Assembly (NCBI GenBank): GCA_025455665.1
Contig: JALOMC010000362.1
Location: 1-5,066, forward strand
Source: Chitinophagaceae bacterium
Lineage (GTDB): Bacteria; Bacteroidota; Bacteroidia; Chitinophagales; Chitinophagaceae
Reading direction: 5' to 3'
Length of the DNA: 5,066 bases
Positions 1 to 5,066 of the stretch are shown piece by piece (the stretch's first letter is position 1; the number at the start of each line of letters is the position of its first letter). The notes beneath the pieces were generated by a model. That model was not told the origin of the DNA, ran no database searches, and saw only the letters and a program-made list of their open reading frames with translations. A program made the translations under genes and the position numbers.

Positions 1-1025
1 GGCAGTATCGAATCGCGGGTGCCCTTGTAGCTGCGGGGCAGCGGTGCGGGGTTGCCCAGGTTGTATAAAAACAATACGTCTTTCAGCGTTGGAAAATTGC
101 CATGGTGCATCCACGGGCCGGTGTGTACTACTTCGCGTAGCGAGGGGGTTTTGAACTTGCCTACATCGGCCGGTCGCTTGGTCACATTGTACAAACCCAG
201 GTCTTCGTTGGCACTGGCAAACAGGGTTTGCCCATCGTTGTGAAACTGATTATCGGCAAACAGGCCACCGTTGTGGCAATTGATGCAGCCAGCCTTGGTA
301 CGAAACAGGTGCAGGCCCAGCACTTCCTGATCGGTCATGGCTTCCTGCTTGCCATCTATAAACAAATCGAAGCGGCTGGGCGGGCTGACCACCGTACGTT
401 CGAAGCTGGCAATGGCTTTGAAAATGCGTTGCAGGTTGATGCTATCGTCGCCGAATGCCTTTTTAAACAGTGGTTTATAGCCCTCGTATTGCTGCACCCG
501 CTTCTCCATCACGTCCAGGTTTTCGTGCATCTCCAGCTGGTCCATCACCGGGCGCTGTGCCTGGTCTTCGAGGCTGCTGGCACGGCCATCCCAAAACAGG
601 CGCTGGTAGTAGGCGGTGTTCAGCAGGGTCATGGCATTGCGCTTGCCCAGTTGCCGGTCGTGGCCAAAGGCTACCCGCTTGCCATCGCCCCAGCCCAGCT
701 GTGGATCGTGGCAGCTGGCGCAGGCTATTTGCCCGCTGGATGATAGCCGTGGATCGAAAAATAAGATCTTGCCCAGTTCGGTTTTAGCGGCGCTGGGCGG
801 GTTATCGGCCGGGTGCGGCACGGCGGGCAGGTGGCCTATTTCCTGAAAATGTGCCCGGGCCGAATCGTGCAGCTGCGGCGCCGGCCACTTGCTCACATCG
901 CCGCTGCCATACAGCTGGCGCAGCCGTTTTACACTGGGTTGCTTTTTGCTTGCAAATGATACTACCAATACGGCTGCAGCCAACAATGCTGCCACTCCCA
1001 TCCATCGCTTGTACATAAAATTCAT
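1..1025 (-). CDS. Di-haem cytochrome c peroxidase / MauG-family protein, C-terminus missing
   Basis: The frame runs from an ATG at 1025 off the left edge, giving 341 residues. Relatives suggest a few tens of residues are missing. The N-terminus is a basic start plus a hydrophobic core (about 9-24) with likely Sec cleavage after SFA (residue 25), so the enzyme is periplasmic; an ATG at 1016 is an alternative. Two c-type haem sites are visible: CASCH at 102-106 and CINCH at 247-251. Other family motifs are LGKILFFDPRLS (84-95), FWDGRASSLEDQA (144-156), QLEMHEN (163-169), FKAIASFERT (202-211) and FKTPSLREV with PWMHHG (291-309). Bacterial CCPs reduce hydrogen peroxide with electrons from small cytochromes or copper proteins; MauG-type members oxidise protein side chains instead. 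Here His122, Trp145 and Glu165 match CCP landmark positions, while Tyr321 sits where CCPs carry a Met haem ligand, as in MauG. The family is secure; the exact reaction is not. It follows the lipoprotein gene by 23 bases. Confidence 0.94.
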   Translation of the reverse strand, partial: MNFMYKRWMGVAALLAAAVLVVSFASKKQPSVKRLRQLYGSGDVSKWPAPQLHDSARAHFQEIGHLPAVPHPADNPPSAAKTELGKILFFDPRLSSSGQIACASCHDPQLGWGDGKRVAFGHDRQLGKRNAMTLLNTAYYQRLFWDGRASSLEDQAQRPVMDQLEMHENLDVMEKRVQQYEGYKPLFKKAFGDDSINLQRIFKAIASFERTVVSPPSRFDLFIDGKQEAMTDQEVLGLHLFRTKAGCINCHNGGLFADNQFHNDGQTLFASANEDLGLYNVTKRPADVGKFKTPSLREVVHTGPWMHHGNFPTLKDVLFLYNLGNPAPLPRSYKGTRDSIL

Positions 1026-1048
1026 GCTTGTGCAGTTCCACTTATACA

Positions 1049-1630
1049 TCAGGGCCGAAACCGGTATTTGCGCCGCACTTCTTTGGGGCCGCCCACACTT
1101 GTTTCATCAAAAATTACTTCTACTTCAAACAGCTGCGCATCTTCATTGTAAGTGCCACCGCCTTTGATGCCAATGTCGAAAAACGACTTATCGCGGCGAT
1201 ACAAACGAACCTGCTGTTCCAGCACATTCACCTTACCGGTTTTGGCTTCGGGCCCATCGGGTACAAACTCAAAGCACTTGGGTATGGTGACATTGTAATA
1301 CCCGCTATCGCTGGTGAGGCCACCGGGCAGCCGGCCGTAAATCGAATTCATGTTCAGCGCATTGGAACCTTTGCCGGGCAGATAGGGATTGCCAAAGCCG
1401 TACTTGTTGGGGTCATTGTCGTACACCAGCGGAAAAGCGGTGAAGCGTCGCCACGTGCTGGTGCTATCAATAAACAGTTCGGCATTGGGGGTGTAAAATG
1501 GATCTTGCTTGTACCAGATGCGCACAGCGGTGGCGCTTTTGGCATAGGTAGGCTCGGCAAAGCGTTTTTTGCAGCTACCCAGCGCCAGCATTACCAGTAG
1601 CAGGGCAGCACTTGTGCGAAGCAGGTTCAT
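1049..1630 (-). CDS. Small lipoprotein of unrecognised family between susD and the peroxidase gene
   Basis: A 193-residue protein. The ATG at 1630 is preferred because it yields a compact lipoprotein signal ending in LALGSC with Cys20 as the lipidation site. Upstream in-frame starts at 1648 (ATG) and 1681 (TTG) would only add residues before the signal. The mature part looks rich in beta strands, for example ATAVRIWYKQDPF (34-45), QQVRLYRRDKSFFDIGIKG (139-157), and LFEVEVIFDE (167-176) followed by the basic C-terminal VRRKYRFRP. This is the look of small beta-sandwich lipoproteins often encoded after susD. It contains Trp39 and Trp60, one further Cys (119), and no histidine at all, so a classical His-rich metal site is unlikely. 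The position, 54 bases after susD and 23 before the peroxidase gene, suggests it is an accessory subunit of the SusCD complex, a ligand-binding protein, or a partner of the peroxidase. I do not recognise the family and assign no function. Confidence 0.88.
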   Translation of the reverse strand: MNLLRTSAALLLVMLALGSCKKRFAEPTYAKSATAVRIWYKQDPFYTPNAELFIDSTSTWRRFTAFPLVYDNDPNKYGFGNPYLPGKGSNALNMNSIYGRLPGGLTSDSGYYNVTIPKCFEFVPDGPEAKTGKVNVLEQQVRLYRRDKSFFDIGIKGGGTYNEDAQLFEVEVIFDETSVGGPKEVRRKYRFRP

Positions 1631-1684
1631 GATTGGTTGATTTAGCATGCGGTAAATGATGTGATAAAGCTGTAGCACCAATGG

Positions 1685-3106
1685 CTATCGGCGGTTAGGA
1701 ATGGGTACTGCGAACAGCGTGCTGGGATAGGGCAGATTGCAAGCGTTGCCAGTGCAATCGGTACGCACTACCGGCCGCTTTTTGCGAGCTATATCAAACA
1801 GCAGATGCCCTTCGAAACACAGCTCACGGCGGCGCTCCACAAAAATAGAGTCGAGCACCTGCTGCTGGCTACTGATGTTTAACAATGGCGTGTTAGGATT
1901 GGCCCGGCGCCGAATGGTATTCAGATCGGCCAGGGCGGCCGGCAAATTATTCAGCTCGGCTTGTGCTTCGGCCCGGCTCAGGTATACTTCAGAAATGCGA
2001 AAAAGCTTTTGATTGTTGGCGCTGTCATTCATGCCCTGGTATTTGCGGGTGTACCAAAAGCCGGCCGTTTGTACAAACATGCTTTCGCGGCGGCGCACAT
2101 CGCCGGGTTCAAACAGGCCTAGCAAATCGTTGCTGGTAGCCATGTAGCCGAATATGCCATTTACAGGGTTGAAATTATCGCCAAATGAACCCTGCGGGAT
2201 ATCAGTACGGGAAAACAGGTAAAAGATGGCTTCGCGGTCCATTTGATTGCCGGCACGGCGGCGCCAGCCATCTACGTACTGGCTGTTGGGTGTAAGCGGG
2301 TAGTTGCCGGTTGCTATCAACTGATTGGCCAGCGTGACGGCGCTGCTCCAATCTTCGCGGTACAAATGCACCCGCAGCAGCAGCGCCCTGGCCGCATCGG
2401 CACTCAAGTAGCCCCTGGCATCGCCACCGGCGTATACAGGCACACTATTGCCATACAACAAAATGGCGCTGTCCAGATCGGCAATGACCCGATCGTACAC
2501 CTGCTTCACGGTGTTGGGCGCTGCTACCGGTGCATCGGCACCCGTATTGGTAGTGCGCAGCACAATGCCTGCGTGGCCCGCCCCGCTGGTATAGTTGTAG
2601 GGCAAAGCAAATACCCGTACCAAATCGAAATGACACAAGGCCCGGATGCTGTAAGCTTCGGCCAGCAATCGATTTTTTTGTAGCTGGTTGGCATCGGCTA
2701 CCCGATCGATGTAGGCAAACATGTTGTTGGCCCGGTAAATGGTGTTGTAAGCGGTTTGATAAAACTCAGCCAGATCATTTTGATCGGGCACTGCACCGTT
2801 GGCAAAAAAGTAGGTATTTAAAAAAGCCTGGTTCGAACTGCGGGCATACTTGATATTGCCACCTGTTAGTTCGGGGTACAAACCAAGGGCCCGCTCGTAG
2901 TAGTTTACGTCGGCCAGGTTTTCGTAGGCGCCTATCAGCGTGGTGCGGGCCCCTTCCAGATCCTGAAAATCCAGATCCTGAAAAATATCGTTTACGCTCA
3001 GCCGGTTGTAGGGCTCTTGTTCCAAAAACTTTTTGCAGCCGCTGCCTGCTACTGCCAGTGCAGCTATTAGCATCAAGGCGCTGTATTGTTTAATGAAATG
3101 CTTCAT
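1685..3106 (-). CDS. SusD/RagB-type outer-membrane nutrient-binding lipoprotein
   Basis: This complete gene encodes 473 residues. I chose the ATG at 3106 because it gives a standard lipoprotein signal, with a basic start (MKHFIK), a hydrophobic core and Cys24 in GSGCKKFLEQ. An ATG at 3115 is possible, and a TTG at 3145 would overlap susC. SusD family hallmarks are the helical TPR-like segments NTIYRANNMFAYID (131-144), AEAYSIRALCHFDLVRVF (149-166), AARALLLRVHLYREDW (238-253), KLFRISEVYLSRAEAQAEL (367-385) and VERRRELCFEGHLLFDIAR (433-451 approx.). SusD proteins sit on the cell surface, bind the ligand and cap the SusC barrel. The gene lies 28 bases after susC. Two oddities: a perfect 15-base tandem duplication encodes FQDLD/FQDLE at 42-51, and the protein stops at PIPNRR without the longer tail, often ending in NPGY, seen in many relatives. 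Cys451 and Cys456 near the C-terminus could form a disulfide. Ligand unknown. Confidence 0.96.
   Translation of the reverse strand: MKHFIKQYSALMLIAALAVAGSGCKKFLEQEPYNRLSVNDIFQDLDFQDLEGARTTLIGAYENLADVNYYERALGLYPELTGGNIKYARSSNQAFLNTYFFANGAVPDQNDLAEFYQTAYNTIYRANNMFAYIDRVADANQLQKNRLLAEAYSIRALCHFDLVRVFALPYNYTSGAGHAGIVLRTTNTGADAPVAAPNTVKQVYDRVIADLDSAILLYGNSVPVYAGGDARGYLSADAARALLLRVHLYREDWSSAVTLANQLIATGNYPLTPNSQYVDGWRRRAGNQMDREAIFYLFSRTDIPQGSFGDNFNPVNGIFGYMATSNDLLGLFEPGDVRRRESMFVQTAGFWYTRKYQGMNDSANNQKLFRISEVYLSRAEAQAELNNLPAALADLNTIRRRANPNTPLLNISSQQQVLDSIFVERRRELCFEGHLLFDIARKKRPVVRTDCTGNACNLPYPSTLFAVPIPNRR
2955..2984. repeat. Perfect 15-base tandem duplication inside susD
   Basis: The unit TCCAGATCCTGAAAA (plus strand) occurs twice without mismatch, at 2955-2969 and 2970-2984. 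It is in frame and encodes FQDLD followed by FQDLE near the start of the mature SusD. Removing one copy would leave a normal-looking SusD N-terminal region (NDIFQDLEGARTT), so it reads as a recent in-frame duplication. Confidence 0.95.
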
Positions 3107-3134
3107 GTCCGTCATTGCTTTCAGGTAAAAAAAA

Positions 3135-5066
3135 TCACCACACAAACTTCATCCCCCCGGTTACCGATTGTGCCTCCGGAAAACTGAAGCGGTACTGGCG
3201 TATGCCATTGCGGTTGGCCGGTGCATCTTGCCGATACCAATACAGCAGGTTGGTAGCATTTACAAAGGCTGATAAGCGGCTGGCTTTGACCGCCCGGGCC
3301 CAGCGTGCCGGCAGCACATAGCTCAATCCAAGGTTTGCCAACTTAATAAAAGTGGCATCGTACATGTACTGGGTACTATTGGGTATGAAGCGGATGCCAC
3401 TTCGGGCTTGCCTGTTTAGTATCGGAATGCGGGTGACATCGCCCGGTTGCTGCCAGCGGTCCAGCATGTTTACACTTTGGTTGCGGTTATCAAAATTATT
3501 GCCGTTCCACTCGTTGCGATAGTTCACCAATTGATCAGCACCCCAGCTATACGTGAGTGTAATGTTTAAGGTCAAGCCTTTGTAGCCGATGTTGTGAATA
3601 AAGCCACCCTGCAGGGCCGGCAGCCTGTCGCCAATGATGTACGACTTATCGATGCTAAAATCAACCGACCGGTCATCGGCCCGGGCGATGGTACCATCGG
3701 CCAATTTGTACAGCGGCACGCCGGTTTGCGGATCGACACCCATGTACTCAAACCCCCAGATGGCGGTGGTGGGGGCCCCGGCCCGCAATGCAGCGGCTTG
3801 TTCGCTCAGGCCGGCAAAGCGCTGGCCACCATTGCGCACCTCCAGTACTTCGTTTCTATTAAAACCCAGGTTAAGGGTGGCATTCCAGGTCAATGACTTT
3901 TTCAGAATGGGCATGCTGATGCTGGCATCCCAGCCGCGGTTGCGCAATTTGCTGGTGTTGGCCAGCATTTGTGCAAAGCCCAGCTCGAACGGAATATCGA
4001 CGGTGCTGATAGCATCATCGGTGATATTGTTGTACCAATCGAAACTCACATTTACCCGGCTAAACAGGCTGAAATCGATACCAATATTGGTTTTCTCTCC
4101 ACGCTCCCATCCCAAATCGGGGTTGGGCAAGCTTACCGGGTCGGCGCTGCTTTGGCCCTGGTAGCCGGCGTTGCCAATGTTGTACAAGCCACGAGCTTCG
4201 TAGCTACCAATGCGGCTATTGCCTGTAGTACCATAGCTGGCCCGCACCCGCAGTTGGCTCAGCCATTTCACATTCTCCATAAATCGCTCCCGTATGATGT
4301 TCCACCCCACCCCAACGGCTCCGTTGAGCGTCGTCGATACATCGGTGCCAAAAATGCTGCTGGCATCGCGGCGCAGGCTGGTATTAACAAAGTAGCGGTC
4401 GAGCAATGCATAGCTCACCTGAGCGTACATGGAGTAGCTATTGGTAGTTTGCCGGCTGCTGGCTGTTGATTGTTGGCTGGCATTGCTCAATTCATTCAAT
4501 CGGTAATAGGTAAAGCCCGTACCACTGCCACGAAGCAGTTTTACCTGCTCACTGCGGGCTTCCATACCTGCCAATACATCCAGCTTGTGGTCCTTTCCTA
4601 ATTTGGGTGAATAAAGGGCCTGGCCAAAAGCTACCCAGCTAAAGCTGGTGCGATCAAATATTTGAGCACGGCCACCTACATTGGAGCCTGTAGCATTTTT
4701 GCTGCTGAAAAAAAGATTCTGTTTGTTAATCAACAGATCGGTACCCAGGTTTCCGCTCAACTTCAGCGAAGGTGTGGCCTGGTAGTCCATGCGCACATTA
4801 CCATTCATGCTGCCTCCTTCACTATAGTTCACATTCTGGTTTAGCACCGCCAGCGGATTGGGCACACCGGGTATGGTATAGTAGCTGCCATCGGCATTGT
4901 AGCTAGGCAGGTTAGGAATAATGGGCGTCAGCTCGCTGTACACACTCAGGGCGTTGCGCCGCGTTATGGTGGGCGCCAGGCTCACCGTCATGCTCAGTTT
5001 TTTCGACAGCTGATTGTCCAGTCGAAGGCGCAAATAGTATTGTTGCAAATCATTGCCCAGTTGGAT
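3135..5066 (-). CDS. SusC/RagA-type TonB-dependent outer-membrane transporter, C-terminal part
   Basis: The reading frame is open from the right edge to a TGA stop at 3135-3137 and gives 643 residues. This is the C-terminal barrel part of a SusC-family transporter, a family usually near 1000 residues. The signal peptide, carboxypeptidase-like N-terminal domain, TonB box and most of the plug lie outside the window, so the true start is not visible. Family signatures in partial numbering include the segment with AIWGFEYMGVDPQTG at about 430-450, the strand pair with GGFIHNIGYKGLTLNITLTY at about 485-505, the DRWQQPGD segment after it, and the closing NATNLLYW motif near 603-610. The chain ends in FVW, an aromatic C-terminus as expected of an outer-membrane barrel. 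SusC proteins form the TonB-powered barrel that SusD closes as a lid. The substrate cannot be read from this sequence. The frame shows no breaks. Family assignment is very secure. Confidence 0.97.
   Translation of the reverse strand: MQLGNDLQQYYLRLRLDNQLSKKLSMTVSLAPTITRRNALSVYSELTPIIPNLPSYNADGSYYTIPGVPNPLAVLNQNVNYSEGGSMNGNVRMDYQATPSLKLSGNLGTDLLINKQNLFFSSKNATGSNVGGRAQIFDRTSFSWVAFGQALYSPKLGKDHKLDVLAGMEARSEQVKLLRGSGTGFTYYRLNELSNASQQSTASSRQTTNSYSMYAQVSYALLDRYFVNTSLRRDASSIFGTDVSTTLNGAVGVGWNIIRERFMENVKWLSQLRVRASYGTTGNSRIGSYEARGLYNIGNAGYQGQSSADPVSLPNPDLGWERGEKTNIGIDFSLFSRVNVSFDWYNNITDDAISTVDIPFELGFAQMLANTSKLRNRGWDASISMPILKKSLTWNATLNLGFNRNEVLEVRNGGQRFAGLSEQAAALRAGAPTTAIWGFEYMGVDPQTGVPLYKLADGTIARADDRSVDFSIDKSYIIGDRLPALQGGFIHNIGYKGLTLNITLTYSWGADQLVNYRNEWNGNNFDNRNQSVNMLDRWQQPGDVTRIPILNRQARSGIRFIPNSTQYMYDATFIKLANLGLSYVLPARWARAVKASRLSAFVNATNLLYWYRQDAPANRNGIRQYRFSFPEAQSVTGGMKFVW

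Larger units (their letters stand above)
1..5066 (-). other. Probable single operon: susC - susD - lipoprotein - di-haem peroxidase
   Basis: All four genes are on the minus strand with gaps of 28 (3107-3134), 54 (1631-1684) and 23 bases (1026-1048). None of these gaps contains a convincing intrinsic terminator or a Bacteroidota-type promoter (TTTG and TAnnTTTG elements). The promoter is expected upstream of susC, beyond the right edge, and further genes may follow beyond the left edge. No regulator gene (sigma/anti-sigma pair or SusR-like sensor) is inside the window, so control cannot be inferred. Start codons lack clear Shine-Dalgarno sequences, which is usual in this phylum. Confidence 0.8.

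Noticed and set aside
228..743. Plus-strand open frame of 171 codons, opposite the peroxidase gene.
   Set aside because: The minus-strand frame gives a clear two-haem enzyme through the same bases. The plus-strand product has no recognisable motif and arises from the GC-rich antisense strand.
1028..1600. Plus-strand open frame of 190 codons opposite the small lipoprotein.
   Set aside because: The minus-strand product has a lipoprotein signal and operon position. The plus-strand frame has neither and starts inside an otherwise collinear minus-strand operon.
1632..1682. Six-base inverted repeat (ACCAAT at 1677-1682 and ATTGGT at 1632-1637) spanning the susD-lipoprotein gap, possibly a hairpin over the lipoprotein start.
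   Set aside because: Only six mostly A/T-rich pairs with a loop of about 39 bases and no inner pairing that I could see; chance is the simpler explanation.
3126..3140. A run of eight T (minus strand, 3127-3134) just after the susC stop, like the tail of an intrinsic terminator.
   Set aside because: The sequence before it offers only a weak, widely spaced stem (CACAA/TTGTG) inside the susC end, not a stable GC-rich hairpin. A terminator there would also split susC from susD, which normally are co-transcribed.
3969..4469. Plus-strand open frame of 166 codons, and an overlapping one at 3634-4164, inside the susC region.
   Set aside because: Both are antisense to strongly conserved SusC barrel sequence and show no independent protein features.
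1..5066. A classical polysaccharide utilisation locus.
   Set aside because: SusC and SusD alone do not define one. No glycoside hydrolase, polysaccharide lyase, sulfatase or sensor gene is in the window, although the flanks are unseen.

Overview
The window suggests a member of the Bacteroidota, probably a Chitinophaga-like or related environmental lineage. It carries a SusC/SusD outer-membrane nutrient-uptake pair, which is a hallmark of that phylum. Its lipoproteins have Lys-rich residues just after the lipid-bearing Cys, and there are no strong Shine-Dalgarno sites before the starts. The family-level guess is an impression, not a measurement.

All four genes lie on the minus strand, so transcription runs from right to left. 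In transcription order they are: the C-terminal 643 residues of a SusC/RagA-type TonB-dependent transporter (5066-3135, running off the right edge); a complete SusD/RagB-type surface lipoprotein (3106-1685); a small complete lipoprotein of unrecognised family (1630-1049); and a di-haem cytochrome c peroxidase/MauG-type enzyme (1025-1, running off the left edge with its last few tens of residues missing). The gaps are 28, 54 and 23 bases, so this is almost certainly one operon. No stretch of more than 300 bases lacks a gene. No RNA gene, mobile element, CRISPR array, convincing promoter or terminator was seen.

SusC and SusD should form a lidded outer-membrane importer, with SusD capturing a ligand and SusC moving it inward using TonB energy. 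In this window the pair is followed by a lipoprotein and a periplasmic di-haem peroxidase instead of glycan-degrading enzymes. The cargo may therefore be something other than a polysaccharide, for example a metal, haem, redox-active or aromatic compound. Alternatively, the peroxidase may modify a protein partner. This is inference. The most interesting points are the gene combination itself, the apparent mixed CCP/MauG ligand set of the enzyme, and the orphan lipoprotein between SusD and the enzyme.
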